From positions 1 through 64,000 of the forward strand of contig NZ_LPVZ01000019.1 in assembly GCF_001613795.1 (NCBI RefSeq): DNA of 64,000 bases, in the 5' to 3' direction. The notes beneath the pieces were generated by a model. It had not been told where the DNA came from. It saw only the letters and a program-made list of their open reading frames with translations, and ran no database searches. This document shows positions 54,801 to 62,319 of this stretch, piece by piece (the first letter of the stretch is position 1; each line of letters opens with the position of its first letter). The DNA comes from Thalassospira sp. MCCC 1A01148 (GTDB lineage: Bacteria; Pseudomonadota; Alphaproteobacteria; Rhodospirillales; Thalassospiraceae). Made by a program: the position numbers and the translations under genes.

Positions 54801-55086
54801 TGAAATCTGGTTGACCACCGATGAACACCAGACCCTGAAACTGCGTGATGTCCATCCCAAGGAAGTCATTGGTGAAATCGCCCTGTTGGTTGACGCGCCG
54901 CGCTCTGCCACGATCCGTGCGGTCGAGGACATGACGGTTCTGAAACTCGACAAGGCCGAATTCCTTGGCCTCGTCCGACAGGACCAGGCTGTCTCCAACC
55001 AGTTGATCCGCGTACTGGCCGAACGCCTTGATCAAACCACCAAACAGCTGACCAACCGCAACAACAACAGCAACAACAAGGAATGA
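51850..55086 (+). CDS. ABC exporter with split nucleotide-binding domain and C-terminal cyclic-nucleotide-binding domain
   Basis: This 1078-residue protein has an ABC transmembrane domain (~15-320) and Walker A GSSDSGKSQ at about 380. About 440 residues then separate Walker A from the signature region (MSQTLRQKIALVRAL, ~822); the usual distance is about 100. The inserted segment follows TISDNLFYG and ends before a similar ILDNLLFG. Walker B LLVVDEGLSALD is intact, LSGGQ reads MSQTL, and the H-loop His is replaced (WVDDDDHA). Residues ~930-1065 form a cNMP-binding fold with GEIALLVDAPRSATIRA. The start is ATG 51850; GTG 51844 is possible. Substrate unknown. Confidence 0.85.
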   Translation: MPKSVFAYIWRHSRLQQIILTVITLASFPFLYYSLDLPKQIVNEAIGGAGAPYDLMGVDLTQIEYLFALSGVFLALVFVNGGFKYFINVYRGVMAERLLRRLRYLLFDRVLRFPVPHFRKTSQGEIVSMITAEAEPLGGFFGEAISLPLYQGGILITISAFIFIQDPLMGLAAVAFYPLQGYLIPKLQKRVNLLGKQRVQNVRRMSEHIGETVGGATDIRANETQGFELTHFTQRLGRIFEIRKEIYYRKFFIKFLNNFIAQITPFFFYSIGGYLVITGDLSFGALVAALAAYKDMSAPWKELLAYYQRLADARIKYEQLHEQFELNDLGPEHQLDAQTSEPLGGPLDVSALSWTDDDGTRVVENVSFNMPLPGKALLIGSSDSGKSQLARLLARILDPSGGRIQFADVDATKLPAAIVGQRLAYVGADAYLFNGTISDNLFYGLKHRPVLLQQDNDNPAPKDAKKENAVATTNATPDAKKSFPDPKFVDVIELSDPAELPWKLTREMYDEIKMSGNIPYDPSAEWIDYVGPGFASRDELQKELMRLLEVVGLDRDIYRIGLSRRITPEERPQLVESVLAVRPRLKEILAERQLSDLVEPYDFEKYNDNAPVGVNIMFGTPSRTEFKRFDFLSHPYIQRSLRENGLYDKMVKMGRETLDLMIELFTGLPPGHEFFDRYSFVSADEIPEVKNILRRTDGVAVDDMRKEDQLHLLDVAMHLTPARHRLRVIDDGFRELVLQARPKVRANLPDELAGYIDFFEADGYASAAPILDNLLFGRFAYGRANSEERVGEVLFEIAHEGGLYEGLVSLGLESQVGVGGSRMSQTLRQKIALVRALIKNPDLLVVDEGLSALDRETRESIINYLTGETDHTSLIWVDDDDHAGEKFDTLLHMSNGKLVKRRNIADATETTTEDAEDDAAALASGDIDQEVRLLRTIPLFAGLDPSVVKLLAFTSPRLTFKHGEVLVKQGDPGDAAFIVISGRGEIWLTTDEHQTLKLRDVHPKEVIGEIALLVDAPRSATIRAVEDMTVLKLDKAEFLGLVRQDQAVSNQLIRVLAERLDQTTKQLTNRNNNSNNKE

Positions 55087-55110
55087 CGGGGCAACGCTAC
55101 CTGTCATTCC
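55080..55110 (+). terminator. Weak hairpin at the end of the ABC/cNMP gene
   Basis: 8-bp stem GGAATGAC/GTCATTCC with a 15-base loop overlaps the stop codon; the T-run after it is poor. Confidence 0.4.
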
Positions 55111-55146
55111 TGCCTTGTTTGAACCGACTTTTATGAATTGCGTCCC

Positions 55147-55392
55147 ATGAACAAGATCGCCTCTATCCTGCTTGCTGGACTGCTTGCCATTGTCATTCTG
55201 GGTGGCTTCATCGCCCTTGTCGGCGGAAGTGTCGTGGGCGCGATTGTCTTTGTCATCGGCATCCCGGTCGCCTTCCCGATGACGACCAGTGTGGTGGTCT
55301 TGTTTTTCACAGTCATCATCATCCGCACCGTCATCGAAAAACGTCGCCAGAAGCGCGAAATGCGGAAATATATAGATCGCTCAGAAGATTGA
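55147..55392 (+). CDS. Small two-segment membrane protein, unknown function
   Basis: The 81-residue protein has two hydrophobic segments (~5-33 and ~38-60) rich in Gly/Val/Ile, and a basic C-terminus EKRRQKREMRKY. ATG 55147 is used; an upstream in-frame TTG at 55138 is weaker. No family recognised. It lies 60 bp after the ABC/cNMP gene and may be cotranscribed. Confidence 0.55.
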   Translation: MNKIASILLAGLLAIVILGGFIALVGGSVVGAIVFVIGIPVAFPMTTSVVVLFFTVIIIRTVIEKRRQKREMRKYIDRSED

Positions 55393-55584
55393 TTTTCTGC
55401 GCTTTTTGACCTCTGGCAGAAAAAACATTCCGATTTTGCCACCTCGTGCCAAAAAAAACGCATTAAATGGCATGGAGTTCGGTCACCTCCTCTGACCGCC
55501 TGTTGATACCTTCCTTTCAGTTCAATGACACGCTTCGCGCAAACCGCGCCAAGCCACAGTCGCCCCAACGGAAGGAGGCCAACC

Positions 55585-57072
55585 ATGACGGCACAATCAA
55601 AGGAACAACGCTGCGTATCGCTCAGCCAGCTTTCCGATCTGCGTTTGCTGCGCGAACATGCCTACATTGATGGCCGCTGGTGTTCGGCTGATAATCTTCA
55701 GGTGATCGAAGTCACCAACCCGTTCGATGGCAGCTTCATCGGCACGGTTCCGAACATGGGCGTTTTGGAAACCCGCAAGGCTATTGCGAGCGCCAAGGAA
55801 GCTTTCCCGGCCTGGGCAGCCCTTCTGCCACAGGAACGTTCTTCTGCATTGCGGCGCTGGCATGATCTTCTGATTGAAAACAAGGAAGATCTGGCCCTTC
55901 TGATGACCCTCGAGCAGGGCAAGCCAATCAACGAGGCACGCGGCGAGATCGATTACGCTGCAAGCTTCGTCGAATTTTATGCCGAAGAAGCCAAACGGGT
56001 GAATGTCGAAAACGTCACATCCCACCTGCCTGGTCGCAACATGTCGATCAAACGCGAACCGATTGGTGTTACCGCCGCAGTCACGCCGTGGAACTTCCCG
56101 TGCGCGATGATCACGCGCAAGGCCGCCGCGGCCCTGGCAGCCGGTTGCACCATGATCGTACGTCCGGCAACCGAAACACCGTTCTCGGCCACCGCACTGG
56201 CTGAACTGGCCGAACGTGCTGGCATCCCGGCCGGCGTGTTTAATATCGTAACCGGTGACCCGAACCCGGTGGTGGGCGAGCTTTGCGGCCATCACGATGT
56301 CCGCGCGCTGTCCTTTACCGGCTCGACCGAGGTTGGCCGTCTCCTGCTGTCTCAGGGCGCACAGACGGTCAAGAAAATGTCGATGGAACTGGGTGGTCAT
56401 GCGCCGTTCATCGTCTTTGATGACGTCGATCTCGAGGAGGCCGTTGCCCATGCGGTGAATGCCAAATTCGCCACCAGTGGTCAGGATTGCCTGGCGGCCA
56501 ACCGCATCTTCGTTCAGCAAGGCATCTATGACGACTTCCTTGATAAATATGCCAAGGCCATCGCAGAATTGCGGGTCGGCAATGGCATCGAGGAATATGT
56601 CGAAATCGGTCCGCTGATGCATGACCGCGCCGTTGCCAAATGCGAAGACCACGTCACAGACGCCCGCATCAAAGGCGCACGCGTCCTGACAGGTGGCAAG
56701 AAGATGGGCGGGCTTTTCTATGCCCCGACACTGCTTGCCGATGTCACCGACGAGATGAAGATCTATCGCGAAGAAACATTCGGCCCGGTTGCTCCGGTCA
56801 TGGCGTTTGAGTCAGAAGAAGAAGTCATCGCCAAGGCCAATGACAGCGAATATGGCCTTGCCGCCTATCTGATGACCAGTGACCACGACCGCGCTGCACG
56901 CGTTTCGAACGCGCTGGAATACGGCATGGTTGCGCTGAACTGCGTCAAGATCACCGGCGCGCCGGTTCCGTTTGGCGGCGTCAAGCAATCCGGCCTCGGT
57001 CGCGAAGGTTCGCGCCATGGCCTCGAAGAATTTACCGAACTGAAATACGTCTGCGCTGCCTACAAATCGTAA
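55585..57072 (+). CDS. gabD: NAD(P)-dependent succinate-semialdehyde dehydrogenase family
   Basis: This 495-residue aldehyde dehydrogenase has TPWNFPCAMITRKAAAALAAGCTM, FTGSTEVGRLL, the general base Glu in MELGGHAPFIV, the catalytic Cys in SGQDCLAANRIF, and EETFGPVAPVM. It fits the GabD/SSADH group, acting on succinate semialdehyde or a related omega-semialdehyde. The start is ATG 55585 with an AGGAGG site; a 20-residue upstream extension was rejected. It is followed by a class III transaminase, supporting an amine/omega-amino-acid catabolic operon. Confidence 0.87.
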   Translation: MTAQSKEQRCVSLSQLSDLRLLREHAYIDGRWCSADNLQVIEVTNPFDGSFIGTVPNMGVLETRKAIASAKEAFPAWAALLPQERSSALRRWHDLLIENKEDLALLMTLEQGKPINEARGEIDYAASFVEFYAEEAKRVNVENVTSHLPGRNMSIKREPIGVTAAVTPWNFPCAMITRKAAAALAAGCTMIVRPATETPFSATALAELAERAGIPAGVFNIVTGDPNPVVGELCGHHDVRALSFTGSTEVGRLLLSQGAQTVKKMSMELGGHAPFIVFDDVDLEEAVAHAVNAKFATSGQDCLAANRIFVQQGIYDDFLDKYAKAIAELRVGNGIEEYVEIGPLMHDRAVAKCEDHVTDARIKGARVLTGGKKMGGLFYAPTLLADVTDEMKIYREETFGPVAPVMAFESEEEVIAKANDSEYGLAAYLMTSDHDRAARVSNALEYGMVALNCVKITGAPVPFGGVKQSGLGREGSRHGLEEFTELKYVCAAYKS

Positions 57073-57113
57073 CGCGCGCACGGGCATCAACGCATTCACA
57101 TGGGAGAAGTAAA

Positions 57114-58514
57114 ATGAATGTCATCAAAAACACCACTGCTGATCTGCAGGAAATGGATCGGGCGCATTTCATGCACCCCTCGACCCACATGCGTCAGCAC
57201 GCAGCGGGTGAAACCCCCAACCGCATCATCAATGGCGGCAAGGGCATCTATATCCACGACACCGAAGGCCGCGAAAGCCTTGATGCGTTCGCCGGTCTGT
57301 ATTGTGTAAACGTTGGTTACGGCCGCACCGAAATTGCCGATGCGATCTATGCGCAGGCAAAGGAACTGGCCTATTACCACACCTATGTCGGACACGGGAA
57401 CGAGCCGGTCATCCGTCTGTCGGACCGTATTATCAAAAGCGCGCCCGAAGGCATGCAGCGCGTCTATTACGGCATGTCCGGTTCGGATGCGAACGAAACC
57501 AACATCAAGCTGATCTGGTACTACAACAACATCCGCGGCCTGCCGCAGAAGAAGAAAATCATCTCGCGTTGGCGTGGCTATCATGGCTCGGGCATCATGA
57601 CCGGCAGCCTGACCGGCCTTGCTGCCTTCCACAATGCATTTGATCTTCCGCGTGCACCCATTCTGCACACCACCTGCCCGCACCATTACTGGAATGCAGA
57701 GGCAGGCGAAACCGAAGCAGAATTTGCCAAACGTTGTGCCGATGATCTGGAAAAAATGATCCTGCGCGAAGGTCCGGAAACCGTTGCGGCCTTCATCGGC
57801 GAGCCGGTCATGGGCACAGGCGGCATCATCACCCCGCCGGACGGCTATTGGGAAGCCATCCAGGCTGTTCTGAACAAGTATGATGTTCTGCTGGTTGCCG
57901 ACGAAGTCGTGACCGCCTTTGGCCGTACCGGGTCCTATTTCGGCTCCTTGCATTATGGCATCAAGCCGGACCTGATCACGATTGCCAAGGGCGTCTCATC
58001 GGGCTACCTGCCGCTGTCGGGTGTGATCATTGGCGAACGCGTCTGGAAAGTTCTTGAACAGGGTTCCGATCAGATGGGTCCGATCGGCCATGGCTGGACC
58101 TATTCCGCCCATCCGGTCTGCGCGGCTGCGGCCAACGCAAACCTGGATATCGTCGATGGTGAAAACCTGACGGGCAACTCGGCGGAAACCGGTGGCTACT
58201 TCCAGCAGCGCATGCATGAAACCTTTGACAACCACCCGCTGGTTGGCGAAGCCCGTGGCGTTGGTCTGATGGCCGCGCTGGAGTTTGTCGCAGACAAAAC
58301 CAAGAAGGAACGCTTCGATCCGAATGCGAAAATCGGTCCGCGCGTTTCGGCTGCCTGCCTTGAGCGTGGCATGATTGCACGTGCCATGCCGCACGGTGAC
58401 ATCCTTGGCTTTGCACCGCCGCTTTGCATCACCAAAGCCGAAGTCGACAAAGTCATCGACATCGCCAAGCAGGCTGTTGATGCGGTTGCTGACGAAGTTG
58501 CTGCTGGCAAGTAA
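57114..58514 (+). CDS. Class III (omega) aminotransferase, putrescine/GABA/beta-alanine:pyruvate type
   Basis: This 466-residue PLP enzyme begins with MDRAHFMHPSTHMRQHAAG, has GMSGSDANETNIKLIWYYNN, GYHGSGIMTGSLTGL, the aspartate ligand in LVADEVVTAFGRTG and the PLP Lys in TIAKGVSSGYLPLSG. It resembles SpuC/omega-amino acid:pyruvate transaminases. With the adjacent semialdehyde dehydrogenase it could turn an amine or GABA into a dicarboxylate. The precise substrate is inference. GGGAGA precedes the ATG. Confidence 0.9.
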   Translation: MNVIKNTTADLQEMDRAHFMHPSTHMRQHAAGETPNRIINGGKGIYIHDTEGRESLDAFAGLYCVNVGYGRTEIADAIYAQAKELAYYHTYVGHGNEPVIRLSDRIIKSAPEGMQRVYYGMSGSDANETNIKLIWYYNNIRGLPQKKKIISRWRGYHGSGIMTGSLTGLAAFHNAFDLPRAPILHTTCPHHYWNAEAGETEAEFAKRCADDLEKMILREGPETVAAFIGEPVMGTGGIITPPDGYWEAIQAVLNKYDVLLVADEVVTAFGRTGSYFGSLHYGIKPDLITIAKGVSSGYLPLSGVIIGERVWKVLEQGSDQMGPIGHGWTYSAHPVCAAAANANLDIVDGENLTGNSAETGGYFQQRMHETFDNHPLVGEARGVGLMAALEFVADKTKKERFDPNAKIGPRVSAACLERGMIARAMPHGDILGFAPPLCITKAEVDKVIDIAKQAVDAVADEVAAGK

Positions 58515-58537
58515 GCCAACCTGACATCAAAAAATAC

Positions 58538-58606
58538 CCGCCGCGTCATACCTTCTTCCCGACGCGGCGGCCCACAGGGGCCGGACCCATGCCGGCCCCT
58601 GTTTTT
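58538..58606 (+). terminator. Two consecutive terminator hairpins after the transaminase
   Basis: Hairpin 1: CCGCCGCGTC/GACGCGGCGG (58538-58570, 13-base loop). Hairpin 2: CAGGGGCCGG/CCGGCCCCTG (58575-58601), followed by TTTTT, making it a strong rho-independent terminator. Confidence 0.88.
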
Positions 58607-58632
58607 ATGTGAGCACGCAAAAGGCCCGCCGG

Positions 58633-59055
58633 TCAGCAGGTGGTCTCAAACTTGCCACCGGTGCCTTTTTTTGACGAGACCGTACAATTGCCCGTCACGC
58701 TGCCCGATGCATTGCGGATTTGAAGTTTGATTTCGGCATTTCCACCACCTTTGGCGGGCCACCAGATCGAACCTGCGCTGTCAGAACCAGACAGGTTCAA
58801 ATACGGCGCAGAATCCGGGTTGCTGACCCCGGCAACGATGTCGTCATTGTCAGAATTGCTCAGCGCATCTTGTACGGTAACCGCTGCCGCGTCCGGCGAT
58901 TTCTCGGCCAGTTCGGTTTTAGATATCGGTACACCATTGGGATTGCGAACTTCAGCCTTTGGCGAGGTCACAACCGAGCCAAGCAACATCAACCCAAACA
59001 TAATCGCCGGGAAGAGAACGTCGCGAACACCCAAAAGCAGGTTGAACATATTCAC
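58633..59055 (-). CDS. Single-pass membrane-anchored protein of unknown function
   Basis: The 140-residue protein has one N-terminal membrane segment (~10-30) and a periplasmic domain with Asn/Ser/Gly-rich stretches, a WWPAKGGGNAEIKLQIRN strand pair, and two Cys near the C-terminus (NCTVSS and ETTC) that could form a disulfide. I do not recognise a family. GTG 59055 has AAGGA seven bases upstream and is preferred over an in-frame TTG (59061) and ATG (59049). It is convergent with the transaminase operon. Confidence 0.6.
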   Translation of the reverse strand: MNMFNLLLGVRDVLFPAIMFGLMLLGSVVTSPKAEVRNPNGVPISKTELAEKSPDAAAVTVQDALSNSDNDDIVAGVSNPDSAPYLNLSGSDSAGSIWWPAKGGGNAEIKLQIRNASGSVTGNCTVSSKKGTGGKFETTC

Positions 59056-59202
59056 AGCCAAATCCTTTCACGTCAGTTTCATCACCTCAGTCCGATCCTC
59101 GGACAGGGCACGCATCAGACGCGGGAGGCTTGATGTTGTGAGCACCACAGGGATGTAAATACGGATGATTTCCGAACGTAAGGCCACTGGGCGCGACACA
59201 AA

Positions 59203-59238
59203 CAAAAACCCCCGCAAGCATCGCCTGCGGGGGTTTTG
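59203..59238 (-). terminator. Terminator of dctP
   Basis: 12-bp stem AAAACCCCCGCA/TGCGGGGGTTTT with a 9-base loop, followed on the minus strand by a run of T's, 31 bp beyond the dctP stop. It closely resembles the terminator at 29404. Confidence 0.9.
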
Positions 59239-59267
59239 TGAAATCCCGTTACGCCGGGAAATACTGA

Positions 59268-60287
59268 TTACATTTCAGTGCCGAACTCTTCACGCAGCGA
59301 ATTCAGAACTTCTTCGGTATCGCCACCGACTTCCTCGACAAGGCTTGCGCCAATGCCTTTGGAAGCTTCCTTGAAGACTTCGCGCTGTTCTTCATTCAGG
59401 CGGATGACTTCGATTTCCGGCTTGGCTTCCTTGATGCGGGCCAGTGCCTCGTCATTTGCCTTTTTCTGGGCGTCATAGATGAAGTCGTCCAGTTCGGCCT
59501 TCACTTCAGCCAGCATCTCTTTGCGTTCATCGGACAGACCTTCATAGAACGCCGCATTGGATACCACGGTGGTGGTGTACTGCTGCTGACCGGCATAGAT
59601 CAGATAGTCGGTCACTTCGTAGAATTTAGCACTTTCAACGAAGAAGATCGGGTTAACCTGCGCGTCAATCACGCTGGTTTGAAGACCGGAATAAACTTCA
59701 CCCCACGGAAGGGCAACCGGATCGGAACCAAACGACTTGTAGGTTTCGATCAGGATCGGCGAGGTCATCACGCGGAACTTGACACCATCGAAATCAGCCG
59801 GCTCTTCGACCGGTTTCTTGGTGGTCCAGACCATCTCGCCTTCCGGGTACATGGTGTAAAGCTTCAAGCCCTTGGACTCGAAGTCCTTGGACAGGCCTTC
59901 GTAAATGGTCGGGCTGGATGACAGGACCTTCTTGTTCACCTCGTTATCCTGCGACAGCAGGTAGGGAACACCAAAGACCTGGATTTCCGGAACAAAGGTA
60001 CCAAGGTGACCAGGGGACGCGTTGGAGAACTGGACAGCACCGGCTGCGGTCAGCTCGGTAATGTCGTTCTCGGTGCCCAGCTGGCCATAGGTGTAGATGG
60101 TCACGTTAACGTCGCCATCGGTCTTTTCCTCGACCAGGCGCTTGAATTCCTGTGCATACAGGTCCTGAACATCACCCGGGCTTTCTTCGTGGGCGAATTT
60201 CCATTCCTCGGCGTGGGCAGCGGTCCCGGCTACTGCAAACAGCGCAGCAGCAGAAAGGGTCGCTTTAAGGAGTTTGTTCAAACTCAT
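59268..60287 (-). CDS. dctP: TRAP transporter substrate-binding protein (DctP family)
   Basis: This 339-residue periplasmic protein has a signal peptide (cleavage near AHA-EE) and DctP motifs: FAHEESPGDVQDLYAQEFKRLVEEKTDGDVNV, FGVPYLL, and DFDGVKFRVMTSPILIETYKSFG with the conserved binding Arg. Sequence after it (WGEVYSGLQTSVIDAQVNP) is diagnostic. It delivers a carboxylate-type substrate to the DctQM membrane subunits, encoded about 2 kb away on the other strand. The start is 60287 with a GGGAGA site; a 10-residue extension was rejected. A palindromic operator lies 128 bp upstream. Confidence 0.93.
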   Translation of the reverse strand: MSLNKLLKATLSAAALFAVAGTAAHAEEWKFAHEESPGDVQDLYAQEFKRLVEEKTDGDVNVTIYTYGQLGTENDITELTAAGAVQFSNASPGHLGTFVPEIQVFGVPYLLSQDNEVNKKVLSSSPTIYEGLSKDFESKGLKLYTMYPEGEMVWTTKKPVEEPADFDGVKFRVMTSPILIETYKSFGSDPVALPWGEVYSGLQTSVIDAQVNPIFFVESAKFYEVTDYLIYAGQQQYTTTVVSNAAFYEGLSDERKEMLAEVKAELDDFIYDAQKKANDEALARIKEAKPEIEVIRLNEEQREVFKEASKGIGASLVEEVGGDTEEVLNSLREEFGTEM

Positions 60288-60414
60288 ATCGAAGTCTCCC
60301 GTGTTATATACGCACAACGACCGGCCTGAAGCCCGGAATCGGGGCGTTTGGTTAGAACATCACTGTCATGAACGCGCAAAGTGTTGAAATGTTCCTGCAT
60401 CAGGTCAATGCTAG

Positions 60415-60431
60415 TTTTGTCTCATGACAAA
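60415..60431. promoter_or_regulatory. Palindromic operator candidate upstream of dctP
   Basis: TTTTGTCTCATGACAAA, an inverted repeat (TTTGTC-TCAT-GACAAA), recurs word-for-word downstream of the MocR gene at 62167-62183. Its location upstream of dctP makes it a likely binding site of the adjacent MocR-type regulator. Confidence 0.7.
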
Positions 60432-60478
60432 TTAACTTCAACGCCTACACAAACCCCTGTTGGTCATGTTAGGGTCAA

Positions 60479-60743
60479 AGGGTCAGAACCTACTAATTTG
60501 ATTTGAATGGCAGCGCTTATACTTGTGAAGTCCGAGGAAAACCCCGCTGAGCGGGTTGGCACCCCGCTCAAGGGATTTGACGCGGGAGTTTGCAATTATA
60601 AGCCCTGTCCTCTGGATCGTTCAGATTTGCACGACCTACTTTGTCGCAAAACCTTGCAAGATGTTGATCTTCCGGCGGTTTCGCTCCGCGTATCCGCACA
60701 AATCTGAGCGACCATTCCAACCAAAATAGTAGGTTCTGACCCT
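60479..60743. mobile_element. 265-bp segment bounded by 17-bp perfect inverted repeats (MITE-like)
   Basis: AGGGTCAGAACCTACTA at 60479-60495 is matched by its exact reverse complement at 60727-60743. Inside are more small inverted repeats (for example TCAGATTTG near 60627 with CAAATCTGA near 60704, and several CCCCGCT/AGCGGG copies), and no convincing ORF. Such a structured, non-coding, terminally repeated unit resembles a miniature transposable element; target-site duplication is not evident. Confidence 0.6.
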
Positions 60744-60768
60744 AAACATCAGGGGTGGAAATAAAATC

Positions 60769-62166
60769 ATGTGGTTACCTGAAATCGACCTAAGTGGCGA
60801 AACAGGTCCGAAATACAAGACACTCGTCGAAGCGATCATTACAGATATTGAATCTGGCAGGCTTCGCCATGATGTGCGAATGCCAACCCATCGCGAGCTG
60901 GCATATCGCCTGAAAGTCAGCGTCCAGACAGTAAGTGCGGCCTACAAGGAAGTCGAACGCCAGGGCTATCTGCGATCCGAACGCAGACGCGGAACCTTCG
61001 TTCAGGCCCGCCTTACCGACCGGGCATCATCCTTCATCCTTGATAGCCGCCAGCCCGACCTGATTGATCTTTCCATCGTCCGCGCGGCCTATACCGACTT
61101 TCACAATGATCTGTCGCGTCAGATGCATGCAAAACTGGCCGAAGAAACCAACCAGAGCTGGATGGAAAGCTGCCGTCCGGTGGCCGGGTTCGAATACCAC
61201 CGCGAGATCGGCCGCACCTGGCTTTCAGGGATGGGCGTTGATGTCGACATCCCCAACCTTCTGATCACCAACGGCGCCGCGCAAGGGGTGTTTACCGCCC
61301 TTTCCACCGTCATTCAGCCCGATGATGTCGTCCTGACCGAAAGCCTGACGGATCATGGTGTTATCGGATCGGCCAGCATCCTGCGCTTTAAACTCGGTGC
61401 CTTGCCAACCGATGACGAGGGCATCCTGCCCGATGCTTTCGAGCGGGAATGCCGCACCCGTCAGGTCCGGGCCCTTGTCGTGACCCCGATCTTTACCAAC
61501 CCGACCAATTGTCTGATGGGGGTTGAACGCCGCAAACGCATCGCCGAAATCGCTGAACATTATGGTGTTTACGTCATCGAAGATGATGTTTATCGCCCGC
61601 TGCTTGAAGAAAACCTGCCGCCGATCACAAGCTTTCTGCCCAAGCTCGGCTTCCATGTTTCAAGCCTGACCAAGGTTGTCATGCCCGGCCTTCGCACCGG
61701 CTTTTTGACGGTACCTGCACATTTGTCGATTCGCGCCAGCAGCGTTTTGCGTGTCACCGGCTGGATGGGGACTCCGTTGATGGCCGAGATCGGCGCACGC
61801 TGGATTGCCGATGGTACCATCGATCAGGCGGTTACCGTCCAGCGCGCCCTGATGCGTGAACGTCAGGCACTGGTGGCCGAAATTCTGGGTGACGCCGTCG
61901 TCCGCCACCACCCGACCTCATTAAGCGCCTGGGTCCGCATCCCCGAACATTGGCAAGAGGAATGGTTTGCCTCTGAACTGCGCAAAAACGGGGTTGCGGT
62001 CACAATTTCCGACCCGTTCATGACAGTCAAGGTGCCGCGACCAAACGCCATGCGCATCTGCCTTGGCGGCGCCCCCGATACACCAACCGCACAGCACGCC
62101 CTGATCCAAATTCGCCATACCATGGATCAAATGCCGGGCGTTCATGCCTTCGATGTCATGTATTGA
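60769..62166 (+). CDS. MocR/GabR-type PLP-dependent transcriptional regulator
   Basis: This 465-residue regulator has an N-terminal GntR-type winged helix (YKTLVEAIITDIESGRLRHDVRMPTHRELAYRLKVSVQTVSAAYKEVERQGYL) fused to a fold-type I aminotransferase-like domain (~110-460), with the PLP Lys in SSLTKVVMPGLRTG and the NPTNC and DDVY motifs. GabR uses this fold to sense GABA plus PLP and activate gabTD. Here the neighbours are a transaminase, a semialdehyde dehydrogenase and a TRAP system, so an analogous role is likely. Identical palindromes flank the gene. Confidence 0.92.
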   Translation: MWLPEIDLSGETGPKYKTLVEAIITDIESGRLRHDVRMPTHRELAYRLKVSVQTVSAAYKEVERQGYLRSERRRGTFVQARLTDRASSFILDSRQPDLIDLSIVRAAYTDFHNDLSRQMHAKLAEETNQSWMESCRPVAGFEYHREIGRTWLSGMGVDVDIPNLLITNGAAQGVFTALSTVIQPDDVVLTESLTDHGVIGSASILRFKLGALPTDDEGILPDAFERECRTRQVRALVVTPIFTNPTNCLMGVERRKRIAEIAEHYGVYVIEDDVYRPLLEENLPPITSFLPKLGFHVSSLTKVVMPGLRTGFLTVPAHLSIRASSVLRVTGWMGTPLMAEIGARWIADGTIDQAVTVQRALMRERQALVAEILGDAVVRHHPTSLSAWVRIPEHWQEEWFASELRKNGVAVTISDPFMTVKVPRPNAMRICLGGAPDTPTAQHALIQIRHTMDQMPGVHAFDVMY

Positions 62167-62184
62167 TTTTGTCTCATGACAAAA
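62167..62184. promoter_or_regulatory. Palindromic operator candidate upstream of dctQ
   Basis: TTTTGTC-TCAT-GACAAAA, a perfect 7-bp inverted repeat, starts directly after the MocR stop codon and 136 bp before dctQ. It matches the copy upstream of dctP. Confidence 0.72.
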
Positions 62185-62319
62185 ATCTGATTGAACCATC
62201 ACAAAGCGTTTTTATTCTGACACGATTGGCGTGAAGCAGAAGACAACCCGTGTGGGGGGAACCAACAGCCACAAAGCACGTTTTGCAATAATGTCTCGCA
62301 CGCGCACCAAGGAGGTTCT

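Larger units (their letters stand above)
60288..60768. other. 481-bp divergent region: operator plus inverted-repeat-bounded insert
   Basis: The region between dctP and the MocR gene contains the palindrome at 60415-60431 and a 265-bp segment bounded by 17-bp inverted repeats (recorded separately). Small frames inside it do not look like genes. Confidence 0.6.

Noticed and set aside
60507-60707. 66-residue frame inside the inverted-repeat segment
   Set aside because: No ribosome site, no hydrophobic or conserved pattern, and it spans hairpin-forming sequence.
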